In this document: positions 7,795-17,574 of the stretch, one piece after another | Layout: every line of letters starts with the position of its first letter | Position numbering within the stretch: position 1 is the first letter of the stretch | Source: an uncultured Clostridium sp. | Lineage (GTDB): Bacteria; Bacillota; Clostridia; Peptostreptococcales; Peptostreptococcaceae | Direction: 5' to 3' | Length of the DNA: 49,028 nucleotides | Assembly (NCBI GenBank): GCA_945931665.1 | Contig: CAMEPL010000010.1 | Coordinates: 1-49,028, forward strand | The notes under the pieces: generated by a model | The model's database searches: none | What the model was told of the DNA's origin: nothing | What the model saw: the letters and a program-made list of their open reading frames with translations, nothing else | Program-made: the position numbers and the translations under genes

Positions 7795-10700
7795 TTATTT
7801 TTTAGTTATTTTTATACCAGTTTCATGACCATTTAAGTCATATTTTTCAAAGTCAGTATCATCTACAGCCTTTATTTCAACTGCTAATGTTTCTGTTTTT
7901 ATATAGTTTTTAAATGCTTCTACAGCCTTAGCTATAGCTTCATCTGAATTAAATTCTATATCTATATTATCTAAAACTTCGAAGTTGCTTGCTTTTCTTA
8001 TTTGTTGAACTTTAGATATGAATTCTCTTACATATCCTTCGTTTATTAACTCTTCAGTTAAGTTAGTATCTAATATAACAAATATATTATTTGCCATAGC
8101 AACATCGAATCCTTCTTTAGCATCTATGTTAACTAAAACATGTTCTTTATCGAATTCGAATGCTTCTCCATCTAAATCAACAGTAACTTTTTCTCCTGCT
8201 TCTAATTTAGGAACAACTTCATTTGCATTAAGTTTAGCTAATGCTCCTGCGAATAATTTCATTTTTGATCCTAATACAGGTCCTAATACTTTGAAGTTTG
8301 GTTTTAAGCTGAAGTTCATGTATTCTTCTAAGCTCTTAGCAAATACAACTTCTTTAACGTTTAATTCTTCTTTTATTAAGTCTACAACATCGCTTATTAC
8401 ATCTTCATATTTACCATCAACTAATACTTTTGATACTGGTTGACGAACTTTTATTTTACTGTCTTCTCTTGAAGCTCTACCTAAAGCAACTAAAGCTTTA
8501 GTTAATTCCATTTTTTCTTCAAGTTTAGCATCTATTAAGCTTTCATCGCATTTTGGATAGCTTGCTAAGTGAACTGATACTTCACCTGTTAAATCTCTAT
8601 ACATTTCTTCTGACATGTATGGAGCAAATGGAGCTATTAATCTGCATAATCCAGTTAATAATTCATAAGTTGTATTGTAAACAGCTTTTTTGTCTTCTGT
8701 TAATTCAGTAGCCCAGAAACGTCTTCTAGATCTTCTTATATACCAGTTAGATAAATCATCGTTTAAGAATGCTTGTATATTTCTTATAACTCTGTTAACT
8801 TCGAATATTTCTAAGTTTTCTACAGTTGTTTTTACTAAACTGTTGTATTTAGATAATATCCATCTGTCTAGTTCTGGTCTATCTTTGTATTCAACGAAGA
8901 AGTCTTTTGGATCTATATCATCAGTATTTGCATATAATGTGAAGAAGTTATATACGTTTTTCATAGTTCCTAAGAATTTACTTTGTATTTCTCTAAGTCC
9001 AGCTTCGTCAAATCTGATTGGAGTCCATGGTGGTGATACATATAATAAGTACCATCTTAAAGCATCTGCTCCGTATTTATCGAATAATTCAAATGGATCT
9101 ACTGTGTTTCCTTTTGATTTACTCATTTTTTTACCGTTTTTGTCAAGAACTAAGTCGTTAACAAGTACGTTTTTGTATGGTGCTTTCCCCATTACGAATG
9201 TTGATATAGCAAGTAATGAATAGAACCATCCTCTAGTTTGGTCTATACCTTCACAGATATAATCTGCCGGGAATAATCTTTCGAATTTTTCTTTGTTTTC
9301 AAATGGGTAATGATGTTGAGCAAATGGCATAGCACCACTGTCAAACCAGCAGTCTATAACTTCTTTAACTCTTGTCATTGGTTTACCACATTCTGAACAA
9401 GCTATATGAATATCATCTACATATGGTCTATGTAATTCTACTGTAGCTGGATCTACATTTTCTATAGCTCTTTCTGCAAGCTCAGCTCTAGATCCTACTG
9501 AATCAGTATGACCACATTCACATCTCCATACGTTTAGTGGAGTACCCCAATATCTAGTTCTTGATACTGCCCAATCTTTTACGTTTTCTAGCCAGTTACC
9601 AAATCTACCTTCACCTACGAATTTAGGATACCAGTTTACTGTGTTGTTGTTTGCAACTAATTGGTCTCTTAATTTTGTCATTTCTATATACCAGCTTGGG
9701 TTTGCATAGTATACAAGTGGAGTACCACATCTCCAGCAGTGTGGGTAATTATGTTCCATTTTTTCTTTAGAGAATAATTTTCCTTCTGCTGCTAACCATT
9801 TTATTATTTCAACATCTATTCCATCTTCCATTACGAAGTGACCTTCCCATGGAGTAGCTGTAAATTTACCATTTGAATCAACTGGTTGTATAACTGGTAA
9901 ACCGTATTTTCTACCACAGTTGTAGTCATCTTCACCAAATGCTGGTGCAGTATGAACTATACCAGTACCATCTTCTGTTGTTACATAATCAGCACAAGTA
10001 ATGAAAAATGCTTTATCTGTAACTTCTACGAAAGGCATTAATTGTTCATATTCCATATATTCTAAATCTTTACCTTTCATAGTTTCAAGAACTTCATAAG
10101 TTCCTTCACCTAATACTTTGTTAGCTAAGTCTTTGCAAACATAGTATACTTCGCCATCTTTAGCAACTTTTATATAGTCTACTTCTGGATTTACTGTTAA
10201 TGAAACGTTTGATGGTAAAGTCCAAGGAGTAGTTGTCCATGCTAAGAAATATTCATTTTCAGCATCTTTTTTCTTGAATTTACATATTACTGTATTAGTT
10301 TTTACCTCTTTGTATCCTTGTGCAACCTCGTGTGAAGCAAGACCTGTTCCACATCTTGGGCAGTAAGGTACTATTTTATGCCCTTCATATAGATATCCTT
10401 CTTTGTTGAATTTATCTAATATCCACCAAACTGATTCTATATAGTCGTTATCTAAAGTTATATATGGGTTATCTAAGTCAACTTCATATGCCATTCTTTC
10501 AGTCATGTTTCTCCATTTTGCTTCATAAGAGAAAACTGATTCTCTACATTTTTGGTTGAATTCTTTTATACCATATTCTTCTATTTGTTGTTTATTTGTA
10601 AGTCCTAATTCTTTTTCTACTTGTAACTCAACTGGTAAACCATGAGTATCCCATCCAGCTTTTCTTTGAACTTGGTATCCGCTCATAGTTTTGTATCTAC

Positions 10701-10908
10701 AAACCCAGTCTTTTAATGTTCTAGCCACAACGTGGTGTATACCTGGGTTACCATTAGCTGTTGGTGGTCCTTCGTAGAATACGTAACTTGGATCATTTTC
10801 ACCTTTTTCTAGTGTTTTTTCTAATATATTTATATCGTTCCAATATTTTGACACTTCTGCTTCTGCATCTTTGACAGAAGAATCAACAAGAGGCTTAAAT
10901 TTAGCCAT
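7795..10908 (-). CDS. ileS: Isoleucyl-tRNA synthetase, IleRS2 type
   Basis: A class Ia synthetase of 1037 residues charging tRNA-Ile in the cytosol. The Rossmann catalytic domain is split by an editing domain (about residues 200-400). The KMSKS loop is present as KMSKSKGN near residue 600 and a tRNA anticodon-binding domain follows. The long form, the CPRCGTG zinc motif near residue 185 and the lack of a C-terminal cysteine zinc finger fit the eukaryote-like IleRS2 branch, known for natural mupirocin tolerance. The HIGH signature reads GIHH at residues 56-59, the swapped GXHH form. The gene is monocistronic behind an Ile T-box leader. Confidence 0.97.
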   Translation of the reverse strand: MAKFKPLVDSSVKDAEAEVSKYWNDINILEKTLEKGENDPSYVFYEGPPTANGNPGIHHVVARTLKDWVCRYKTMSGYQVQRKAGWDTHGLPVELQVEKELGLTNKQQIEEYGIKEFNQKCRESVFSYEAKWRNMTERMAYEVDLDNPYITLDNDYIESVWWILDKFNKEGYLYEGHKIVPYCPRCGTGLASHEVAQGYKEVKTNTVICKFKKKDAENEYFLAWTTTPWTLPSNVSLTVNPEVDYIKVAKDGEVYYVCKDLANKVLGEGTYEVLETMKGKDLEYMEYEQLMPFVEVTDKAFFITCADYVTTEDGTGIVHTAPAFGEDDYNCGRKYGLPVIQPVDSNGKFTATPWEGHFVMEDGIDVEIIKWLAAEGKLFSKEKMEHNYPHCWRCGTPLVYYANPSWYIEMTKLRDQLVANNNTVNWYPKFVGEGRFGNWLENVKDWAVSRTRYWGTPLNVWRCECGHTDSVGSRAELAERAIENVDPATVELHRPYVDDIHIACSECGKPMTRVKEVIDCWFDSGAMPFAQHHYPFENKEKFERLFPADYICEGIDQTRGWFYSLLAISTFVMGKAPYKNVLVNDLVLDKNGKKMSKSKGNTVDPFELFDKYGADALRWYLLYVSPPWTPIRFDEAGLREIQSKFLGTMKNVYNFFTLYANTDDIDPKDFFVEYKDRPELDRWILSKYNSLVKTTVENLEIFEVNRVIRNIQAFLNDDLSNWYIRRSRRRFWATELTEDKKAVYNTTYELLTGLCRLIAPFAPYMSEEMYRDLTGEVSVHLASYPKCDESLIDAKLEEKMELTKALVALGRASREDSKIKVRQPVSKVLVDGKYEDVISDVVDLIKEELNVKEVVFAKSLEEYMNFSLKPNFKVLGPVLGSKMKLFAGALAKLNANEVVPKLEAGEKVTVDLDGEAFEFDKEHVLVNIDAKEGFDVAMANNIFVILDTNLTEELINEGYVREFISKVQQIRKASNFEVLDNIDIEFNSDEAIAKAVEAFKNYIKTETLAVEIKAVDDTDFEKYDLNGHETGIKITKK

Positions 10909-11092
10909 ATTATCACCCTTTCTTATTTTTAAATTGATATTATTTACCCATTTCTCTTAACTTTCAAGTTATACATACAAATGCTAGTTATTAATATACA
11001 CATAAATTATATACATATATTTAATAATCTATAAATTTTAAAATTAAAATATAATTGATATTATTATGTTAATATTCAATTATTTACCCAAT

Positions 11093-11345
11093 AAAAAAAA
11101 CTCCTCCCTATACAAAGGGACGAGTTATAATCGCGTTACCACCCTAATTTTACATATCAAAAATAAATATGTAACACTCTATAGTTTAACGGCACTAACC
11201 GGTTCAGCTTAATAGATAAAATCGTTCAGCCTACAGCTCCAGAGTGATTTTCAACTTTCTCATAAATATTGGCTTTCACCTAACCCAACTCTCTGTAAAG
11301 TACTTAAAAGTCTACTCTCTCTATCACAGCTTTTATTTTTTCAAT
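11093..11345 (-). ncRNA. T-box leader (isoleucine) controlling ileS
   Basis: A minus-strand 5' leader that senses uncharged tRNA. The T-box sequence AGGGTGGTAACGCG lies at 11145-11132. The 3' end is a terminator hairpin (AACTCGTCCC with GGGAGGAGTT, then a T-run) at 11127-11093, which the T-box antiterminator would disrupt. In the stem I specifier loop the triplet after GAAA is ATC (11248-11246), an isoleucine codon matching ileS downstream. About 180 nt separate the terminator from the ileS start and hold nothing else I can identify. Confidence 0.93.
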
Positions 11346-11356
11346 TATACTTGATA

Positions 11357-11385
11357 ATTATACAATAATTAACTTATTTCGTCAA
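11357..11385 (-). promoter_or_regulatory. SigA-type promoter of the T-box/ileS transcript
   Basis: Minus-strand TTGACG, 17 nt, perfect TATAAT, immediately upstream of the T-box leader. Confidence 0.8.
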
Positions 11386-11491
11386 TAAAAAACATAATCA
11401 ATTAATAATGTTATGATATTTTATATCATTGCCAATATTTATTATTATATACATTTTATTTTAGTTTTTTTAAAATAATCCATACAGATTA

Positions 11492-12100
11492 TTATTCATT
11501 TGTAACAGTATCATCATTAGAGTCTTCATTTTTTGATAAATTAGTATCTGCTTCTTCTTCAACTGCTATTTCTTCAGTAAATAAATCGGCAGTATCTTCT
11601 ATATCTTCTTTTATGTAGCTACACTCTCTAAAAGGCATTTCACAACTTTCATCTACATCATAAAAAATTTCATCTAATGTATCTAGTTCTTCTTTTATTA
11701 ATGATTTAAATCTATTTCTAAATACTTTAAATTCTCTTACTAAGTTATCGTATTCTTTTTTTAATTCTAAAATACGGTTATTAGTTTCATCTATAATATG
11801 CTTTGATTGAAGTTGAGCTTCCTCAACTATTATTTTTGCTTTTTTATTTGCAGCTACACATGTATCTTCTGCAGCACTTTGAGCCGTAATTAAAGTTGCA
11901 TTTAATGTTTCTTCTATACTTTTATATCTGCTAACTTGTTCTTGATATAAATTAACCTTTTCTTTAAGGTCCATATTTTCTTTGTATAAGCTTTCAAAAT
12001 CTTCAGTTACTATTTTTAGAAAGTCATCAACTTCATCTTCACTATACCCTCTAAAAGCTCTTCTAAATTCTTTATTTTGTATCTCAATTGGAGTTATCAT
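11492..12100 (-). CDS. divIVA: DivIVA domain cell-division protein
   Basis: A 202-residue peripheral membrane protein that binds negatively curved membrane at poles and septa and recruits partners. The N-terminal DivIVA lipid-binding domain is clear (TPIEIQNKEFRRAFRGYSEDEVDDFLKIV), followed by a long coiled coil to about residue 140 and an acidic, probably disordered tail. AGGAGG lies 7 nt before the ATG. It is the last gene of the HlyD-like/yggS/sepF/ylmG/ylmH operon, the usual place for divIVA in Firmicutes. A weak hairpin (AATAATC/GATTATT) overlaps the stop codon and may end the transcript. Confidence 0.93.
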   Translation of the reverse strand: MITPIEIQNKEFRRAFRGYSEDEVDDFLKIVTEDFESLYKENMDLKEKVNLYQEQVSRYKSIEETLNATLITAQSAAEDTCVAANKKAKIIVEEAQLQSKHIIDETNNRILELKKEYDNLVREFKVFRNRFKSLIKEELDTLDEIFYDVDESCEMPFRECSYIKEDIEDTADLFTEEIAVEEEADTNLSKNEDSNDDTVTNE

Positions 12101-12125
12101 CCTCTAACCTCCTATATAAAAATCT

Positions 12126-12908
12126 TTATAAAATAATTTTTGCTTTTACTTTTGTTCTACCCTTTTTTGTTAAATCTCCTACTTCGACAATAGTCCTTCC
12201 ATATCCTCTTACAGATATAAGACTATTAGACTTTATTTCTCTTGATGGAGACGTTATTTTTTCATAATCTACATTTACTCTTTCACCTTTTATTAGCTTA
12301 ACACTTTCGTTTCTAGATAAGTTATAAACTCCACTTATAATTGAATCTACCCTTAAAGACGAAACTGTAAAAGATATCTCCTTAAAGTTTTGTTCACTTT
12401 GTATGATATCTTTTACAGTTATTTCTTTAACCTTTACTTTATTTCTAGAAACTTTATCTAAATTAATAATTATAAAGTCGCATATATCTTCACTTACAAC
12501 TACTTGACAGAAGTTATCGTGTATTAATATATCTCCAATTTTTTCTCGTTTTATACCTAAATTTAATAAAGCACCTAAATAATCTCTATGAGAAATACTT
12601 TTAAATTTAAAGTTTCCTTCAATTTGTATTACTCTTAGATCACTTTCTAAGTTATCTTCCTCAATATAATATGGAAAAATATATATTAGTTGTCTTTCTG
12701 CATTTTTATATCCCCCGTCTACTTTATATTTTAAATCTGATTCAGAATTTAAAATATCTATAGCATTCTTAACTTCAAATGGGTTTAAAAATTCCGTAGC
12801 TTTTATATCATAATTCTTTATACAACTATTTGCCTTATCAATTACTTTGTACATTTTATTTTTAAGTTCTATATCTTTGATATGCGCTGTAAGTTTTAAT
12901 TTTTCCAT
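12126..12908 (-). CDS. YlmH-type S4 domain RNA-binding protein
   Basis: A 260-residue protein of the YlmH family. The C-terminal 70 residues form an S4 RNA-binding domain (SLRVDSIISGVYNLSRNESVKLIKGERVNVDYE), and the N-terminal two thirds match the YlmH-specific RRM-like and central domains. Family members associate with ribosomes and have been linked to rescue of stalled nascent chains and, through operon position, to division. It starts only a few bases after the ylmG stop with a poor ribosome site, so translation is likely coupled to ylmG. The position between ylmG and divIVA is conserved in Firmicutes. Confidence 0.88.
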   Translation of the reverse strand: MEKLKLTAHIKDIELKNKMYKVIDKANSCIKNYDIKATEFLNPFEVKNAIDILNSESDLKYKVDGGYKNAERQLIYIFPYYIEEDNLESDLRVIQIEGNFKFKSISHRDYLGALLNLGIKREKIGDILIHDNFCQVVVSEDICDFIIINLDKVSRNKVKVKEITVKDIIQSEQNFKEISFTVSSLRVDSIISGVYNLSRNESVKLIKGERVNVDYEKITSPSREIKSNSLISVRGYGRTIVEVGDLTKKGRTKVKAKIIL

Positions 12909-12913
12909 TTTCT

Positions 12914-13174
12914 TTACCAGAATATAATATATACTATTCTTTGTAATAATTGTATTAATAAAATTGCTACTATCGGTGAAAAATCAACTGGTATTGACAC
13001 ATATCTATATTGAACTTTTCTTATTGGTTCTTCAATAGGGTCAGTAATTATGCTTAAGGCTTCATAAAGCTTGCTCATTCTAATTGAAGGTATCCAACTT
13101 AATACGCATTGTATAACTATGATGAATGATATTACATCTAATAATCTTATTAGTGATATTCCCAATACGCTCAT
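12914..13174 (-). CDS. YggT/YlmG family membrane protein
   Basis: A small integral membrane protein of 86 residues with two transmembrane helices (about 3-23 and 62-82) around a short loop containing SWIPSIRMS and DPIEEPIRK, the conserved YggT-family pattern (W-P, then DPxxxPxR). Homologues in bacteria and plastids affect division and nucleoid or envelope organisation, but the biochemical role is unknown. AAAGGAG lies 6 nt before the ATG. It sits between sepF and ylmH in the division operon, as in Bacillus and streptococci. Confidence 0.9.
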   Translation of the reverse strand: MSVLGISLIRLLDVISFIIVIQCVLSWIPSIRMSKLYEALSIITDPIEEPIRKVQYRYVSIPVDFSPIVAILLIQLLQRIVYIIFW

Positions 13175-13194
13175 ATTATTGCTCCTTTATTTAA

Positions 13195-13671
13195 TTATTT
13201 TTGCCAAGGGAAAAAGGCTTTACTTTCTAGCTCTTTTTTCATATTTGCATCTATATCAACATTACTTGGTGCTAATATAAATATTGCTCTAGATACTTTT
13301 TGTATTGTTCCATCTAATACATAAACTGCTCCACTCATAAAGTAGAATATTGCTTTTCTAGTATCTACATCTTGAGCTAATCCTTCTAAATTAACTATTA
13401 CTGTTCTTTTTTGTTTTAAGTGATCTGCTATTACTGTTACATCTTCATATTTTTTAGGTTCTACTATTACAACCTTCATTGAACTTGTTGTATGTAAATT
13501 TACTACTTTGCTAGTTGCACTAGCCTTAGCTGACGATTTTATAGAGGTCATATCGTTACCTACCATATCCTCTTCATTTTCTTCTAATTCAGCGTCTATT
13601 TCTTCGTCATCATAATAATCATCATCTTCTGTCATCCAGTTTTTAAATTTTGAAATTAGACCATTTGACAT
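13195..13671 (-). CDS. sepF: Cell division protein SepF
   Basis: A 158-residue FtsZ partner and membrane anchor. The N-terminus (MSNGLISKFKNWM) can form the amphipathic membrane helix, an acidic linker follows, and the C-terminal SepF/DUF552 domain (VVIVEPKKYEDVTVIADHLKQ to ILAPSNVDI) makes the rings that bundle FtsZ. Of two in-frame ATGs I choose the second, at 13671, because AAAGGAGG abuts the first and lies 9 nt before the second. No ftsA is seen beside ftsZ in this window, so SepF may carry much of the FtsZ anchoring; that last point is inference. Confidence 0.92.
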   Translation of the reverse strand: MSNGLISKFKNWMTEDDDYYDDEEIDAELEENEEDMVGNDMTSIKSSAKASATSKVVNLHTTSSMKVVIVEPKKYEDVTVIADHLKQKRTVIVNLEGLAQDVDTRKAIFYFMSGAVYVLDGTIQKVSRAIFILAPSNVDIDANMKKELESKAFFPWQK

Positions 13672-13758
13672 TATTTCCATCCTCCTTTAAATTTATAATA
13701 AATATTAAATATTTTAATTATATTTTTTTATTAATATAATCCTTATCGTAAATTAATT

Positions 13759-14457
13759 CTACTTATTGTAATTTCTAGGTCCAAAAATAGCTGTTCCTAC
13801 TCTTACAATAGTTGCTCCATGTTTTATAGCTATATGATAATCATGGCTCATTCCCATAGATAAAGTATGCATGTCTACATTATTTAAAGAAAGTGAAGCT
13901 ATTTCTTCAGATAAATCTTTTAATCCTTTAAATACAGCTTCTATAATTTCTTCATCTTCTACAAATGGAGCCATCGTCATAAGACCTTTTATTCTTATGT
14001 TTGGATATTTTTCTGATACCATCTTTATAAAGTCAATAACATCATCTTTATAAAGACCGTGCTTTGTTTCCTCTTTTGATATATTAACTTGAACTAGACA
14101 ATCTATTATTCTGTCTATTTTTTCTGCTCTTTTTTGAATTTCTTCACATAATGCCTCTCTATCTAAAGAGTGAATCATTGTAACTTTATCAATTATGTAC
14201 TTAACTTTATTAGTTTGCAAAGTTCCTATTAAATGCCAGTTTACTTTATCCCCTATAACTTCATATTTTCTCGCTAATTCTTGGGGTTTATTTTCACCAA
14301 CATCTGTTATTCCTGCATCTATAGCTTCAAGAACCGCATCAACATCAACTGTTTTTGTAACAGCCATTAGATTAACATCTTCTGGATTTCTACCACAATC
14401 ATTACATATTGATGCAATTTCACCTTTAATGCTTTCTATATTTGATTTTATACTCAT
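13759..14457 (-). CDS. YggS family pyridoxal phosphate homeostasis protein
   Basis: A 232-residue single-domain PLP-binding TIM barrel of the YggS/PLPBP/YlmE family. It has no known catalysis; it carries PLP and balances B6 and amino-acid pools. The PLP lysine is in MAVTKTVD at about residue 35, and the phosphate-binding end shows SMGMSHDYHIAIKHGATIVRVG and GPRNY. Length is typical. It starts 9 nt after the stop of the HlyD-like gene and precedes sepF, the standard placement of ylmE in Firmicutes division operons. Confidence 0.92.
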   Translation of the reverse strand: MSIKSNIESIKGEIASICNDCGRNPEDVNLMAVTKTVDVDAVLEAIDAGITDVGENKPQELARKYEVIGDKVNWHLIGTLQTNKVKYIIDKVTMIHSLDREALCEEIQKRAEKIDRIIDCLVQVNISKEETKHGLYKDDVIDFIKMVSEKYPNIRIKGLMTMAPFVEDEEIIEAVFKGLKDLSEEIASLSLNNVDMHTLSMGMSHDYHIAIKHGATIVRVGTAIFGPRNYNK

Positions 14458-14466
14458 TTATTAGTG

Positions 14467-15543
14467 TCACCTGCTTACTTTAATATTTTTATTTATAAAA
14501 TTGGGATATAATAATATTCTATCATATAAATTCAATTTATTTTCATCCTTATTTTTATTATAATCCACATAATAATATTTTGCATCTTTATAATAATTTT
14601 TACCTAAAGCTACAAACTCTGGCATATTATTTTCTTCATTTATTACATAAACACCTAATTTATTATTTTTTTCTACAACTGACTCCACGGGTATTTTAAA
14701 TCCTTTTATATTTTTATATATTATATCAAATTCTTGAACTCTTGTATTGTAAATTGACGTATTTTGTTCCATAATTTTTATTACTATTACGTCTTCATCT
14801 TTTTTTTCATATATTTTATCTATTTTTGCATTTATTGCTTGTCCATTTAGAACTATTTTTAAATCTTCAGATTCTTTAAAATGACCTTTATCTTTATCCT
14901 GGAATATACATATATAGGTTTCATTTGGATTTATTATTCTAAGCACTACTTCTGATGATTTTACTTTTCGACTTTTACTATTTATTTGTATAAAGTTATT
15001 TTCTAAAGAATCAAGCATGTCTGAATTTATATCATCTATTTTATCTATTTTTATTTTTTCATAATCATTATCATATTTAAATGATATTATTCCAGAAATA
15101 AGTGCTGGATACTCTGTGTAGTATTTTTGTTTTTGATTTTCTAATATTTTTAACTCTTCTTTTTTATTTAAAATTATATTAGAGTTCATGATATTTTTAG
15201 ATCTTTCTAAATCATTTATTTCATTTTTTAAATTTTCTATTCTCTCTATTACTTCTTCATTTTGCCTTGATTGGCTTATTGTAAACAGAAGTTTATCTTT
15301 TTTAATTTTTTCATTATCAGCTACATTATATTTTATAGTTCCATCTTCATTTGCCTTAACTATAGTTTCATCCATCACTATTATACCCTTTTTTCTCATT
15401 TGCAGGTCTATATCTTCTTCTTCTAATACCATAGTCTTTGTAAAATAGCCAATTGTCCAGATTACAACTTGAACTAAAATATAAAATAACACTATGAGCA
15501 AAAATAAATTCGTGAACTTTATTTTAGTTTTTTTCTTAGTCAC
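14467..15543 (-). CDS. HlyD-like membrane adaptor protein
   Basis: A 358-residue protein with a short basic cytoplasmic tail, one transmembrane helix (NLFLLIVLFYILVQVVIWTIGYF), a biotinyl-lipoyl-like first half (VKANEDGTIKYNV), a coiled-coil hairpin at about residues 95-140 and a beta-rich remainder. This resembles HlyD/MFP adaptors of exporters, but no ABC or RND partner is nearby. I start at GTG 15543, since AGGAGG lies 7 nt upstream; the track TTG start reads through that site. It heads the yggS-sepF-ylmG-ylmH-divIVA operon, which hints at an envelope or division role. The true function is unknown. Confidence 0.75.
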   Translation of the reverse strand: MTKKKTKIKFTNLFLLIVLFYILVQVVIWTIGYFTKTMVLEEEDIDLQMRKKGIIVMDETIVKANEDGTIKYNVADNEKIKKDKLLFTISQSRQNEEVIERIENLKNEINDLERSKNIMNSNIILNKKEELKILENQKQKYYTEYPALISGIISFKYDNDYEKIKIDKIDDINSDMLDSLENNFIQINSKSRKVKSSEVVLRIINPNETYICIFQDKDKGHFKESEDLKIVLNGQAINAKIDKIYEKKDEDVIVIKIMEQNTSIYNTRVQEFDIIYKNIKGFKIPVESVVEKNNKLGVYVINEENNMPEFVALGKNYYKDAKYYYVDYNKNKDENKLNLYDRILLYPNFINKNIKVSR

Positions 15544-15680
15544 ATCTACCCCTCCTAAAACAACCAATTATATTATAATTTGTTTTTTTTAATTACTTCT
15601 CCTTTAAATTGAGCTAAAGCAAATTATTAAAAATACAAACATCATCTAATCTTTTCTAACATAATTTAATGTTTTTATAC

Positions 15681-15728
15681 AAAAAAAATTACTGCAAAAC
15701 GATTAAAAAAATCATTTCACAGTAATTC
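15681..15728 (-). terminator. Terminator after the DUF711 gene
   Basis: A 17-bp stem with three G-U pairs (ATTACTGTGAAATGATT with AATCGTTTTGCAGTAAT) and an eight-T run on the minus strand. Confidence 0.85.
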
Positions 15729-15744
15729 TTGTATAATATTAATA

Positions 15745-17100
15745 TTAATTTTTAAATGAATGTATTGGAGCTGGTATTTTCCCACCCCTATCTATAAAAT
15801 CCTTAGATGAATATTTATTTACTTCCATTACAGGTGCTCTACCTAACAAACCTCCAAACTCAACCATCTCACCAACTTTACAACCTGGTGCTGGTATTAC
15901 TCTAACTGCTGTTGTTTTATTATTTATCATTCCAATTGCCGCTTCATCAGCTATCATAGCAGATATTGTTTCAGCTGGGATATCTCCTGGAACAGCTATC
16001 ATATCTAATCCTACAGAACAGATTGCAGTCATAGCTTCTAATTTTTCTAAACACAATGATCTATTTAGTACTGCATCTATCATACCAGCATCTTCTGACA
16101 CAGGTATAAAAGCACCGCTTAATCCTCCAACTCGAGAACAAGCCATAACACCGCCTTTTTTAACTGCATCATTTAACAATGCTAGTGCAGCGGTTGTTCC
16201 ATATGCTCCTACAACTTCAACTCCCATTTCTTCTATTATATTTGCTACCGAATCGCCAATTGCTGGTGTTGGTGCTAATGATAAATCCACTATCCCAAAA
16301 GGAACACCTAAACGTTTAGAGGCTTCTTGTCCTACTAATTGTCCCATTCTAGTTACTTTAAATGCTGTATTTTTTATTGTATCTGCTACAACATCAAAAG
16401 GTTCACCCTTTACTTTTTGTAAAGCTCTTTGAACAACTCCAGGACCACTTACCCCTACATTTATAACTGTATCTGCTTCCCCAACACCGTGGAAAGCTCC
16501 AGCCATAAATGGATTGTCTTCAACTGCATTACAAAATACAACTAATTTTGCACATCCAAATCCTTTTTGATCTTTTGTAAGTTCAGCAGTTTGTTTTACG
16601 ATTTGACCCATTTGTTTTATTGCATCCATATTCATACCAGATCTTGTTGAGCCAACATTAACTGATGCACAAACTTTCTTAGTACACGCTAAAGCCTCTG
16701 GGATTGATTTTATCAATATTTCATCACCTTTAGTATATCCTTTTTGGCATAAAGCAGAAAATCCACCTATAAAATCTATTCCTAACTCTTCAGCTGCTTT
16801 ATCTAGAGTTTTTGCAAACTCCACATAATCCTTATCATCACAAGCTCCTGCAACTATTGATATAGGTGTTACAGAAACTCTTTTATTTACTATTGGTATT
16901 CCAAATTCACTTTCAATCTCTTTACCTACTTTTACTAAATCTTTAGCACAAGTAGTTATTTTTTTATATATTTTTTCTCTTGCTTTTTCTCCATCGGAAT
17001 CAATACAATCAAGTAAAGATATACCCATTGTTATAGTTCTGATATCTAGTTTTTGTTCTTCTATCATGCTGATAGTCTCTAGTATATTCTTAACGTTCAT
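15745..17100 (-). CDS. UPF0210/DUF711 family PFL-like protein
   Basis: A 451-residue soluble protein of the UPF0210 (DUF711) family. Structures of the family resemble the ten-stranded barrel of pyruvate formate-lyase and ribonucleotide reductase, but no activity is established and I see no glycyl-radical signature. Conserved features include the Gly-rich [33 protein letters not shown] and the C-terminal GGRIPAP-like segment (here [13 protein letters not shown]). GGGGG lies about 6 nt before the ATG. It follows the ACT-domain gene by 14 nt, a conserved pair in which the ACT protein probably senses an amino acid for the larger partner. Confidence 0.9.
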   Translation of the reverse strand: MNVKNILETISMIEEQKLDIRTITMGISLLDCIDSDGEKAREKIYKKITTCAKDLVKVGKEIESEFGIPIVNKRVSVTPISIVAGACDDKDYVEFAKTLDKAAEELGIDFIGGFSALCQKGYTKGDEILIKSIPEALACTKKVCASVNVGSTRSGMNMDAIKQMGQIVKQTAELTKDQKGFGCAKLVVFCNAVEDNPFMAGAFHGVGEADTVINVGVSGPGVVQRALQKVKGEPFDVVADTIKNTAFKVTRMGQLVGQEASKRLGVPFGIVDLSLAPTPAIGDSVANIIEEMGVEVVGAYGTTAALALLNDAVKKGGVMACSRVGGLSGAFIPVSEDAGMIDAVLNRSLCLEKLEAMTAICSVGLDMIAVPGDIPAETISAMIADEAAIGMINNKTTAVRVIPAPGCKVGEMVEFGGLLGRAPVMEVNKYSSKDFIDRGGKIPAPIHSFKN

Positions 17101-17114
17101 GTTTTCCCCCTGAA

Positions 17115-17384
17115 TTAAATTCTATGCATTTTATTAAATATTTCTTCTCTTTGAATTCTAGTTTCTACACCTATAGACTCTCCTCTTTTTCGTAAAGCCT
17201 CTTTGATTTCATCAAAAGATTTAGGACTTTTTTCTAAATCAACCATAACTACCATTGTAAAGAAATCATCCATTATAGTTTGTGTTATATCAATGATATT
17301 AACATTTAATTTAAATAATTCATCAGATATTGCTGCTACTATTCCAACTTTATCTCTTCCTATTACAGTTAAAAATGCTTTCAT
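17115..17384 (-). CDS. ACT domain protein (UPF0237)
   Basis: An 89-residue stand-alone ACT domain. ACT domains bind small ligands, usually amino acids, at subunit interfaces. The start [32 protein letters not shown] shows the typical beta-alpha-beta pattern with the ligand-contacting glycine and aspartate. The track start 17 codons earlier is rejected: a GGGGG site lies before the ATG at 17384, and 89 residues is the family length. It sits directly upstream of the DUF711 gene, and the two are presumably co-transcribed. The ligand is unknown. Confidence 0.9.
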   Translation of the reverse strand: MKAFLTVIGRDKVGIVAAISDELFKLNVNIIDITQTIMDDFFTMVVMVDLEKSPKSFDEIKEALRKRGESIGVETRIQREEIFNKMHRI

Positions 17385-17574
17385 AATACGATTTCCCCCT
17401 TTATATTGATGATTTAATTCTATGACTATTTCCATATATTGTCAAAGTTTTCTTGTCTTATTTTTATGCATAGTTGTGATTTTTAACCACATAATATTTT
17501 TTATATGTTATTTTTCATATTCAATCTATTAAGATATATCTACAATTTAAAAATAAATAAAATTTCCTTAAAAT

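Noticed and set aside
8690-9223. 177-aa plus-strand ORF opposite ileS
   Set aside because: It is an antisense shadow of a highly conserved gene, with no ribosome site and unlikely composition; the other plus-strand ORFs within minus-strand genes are the same.
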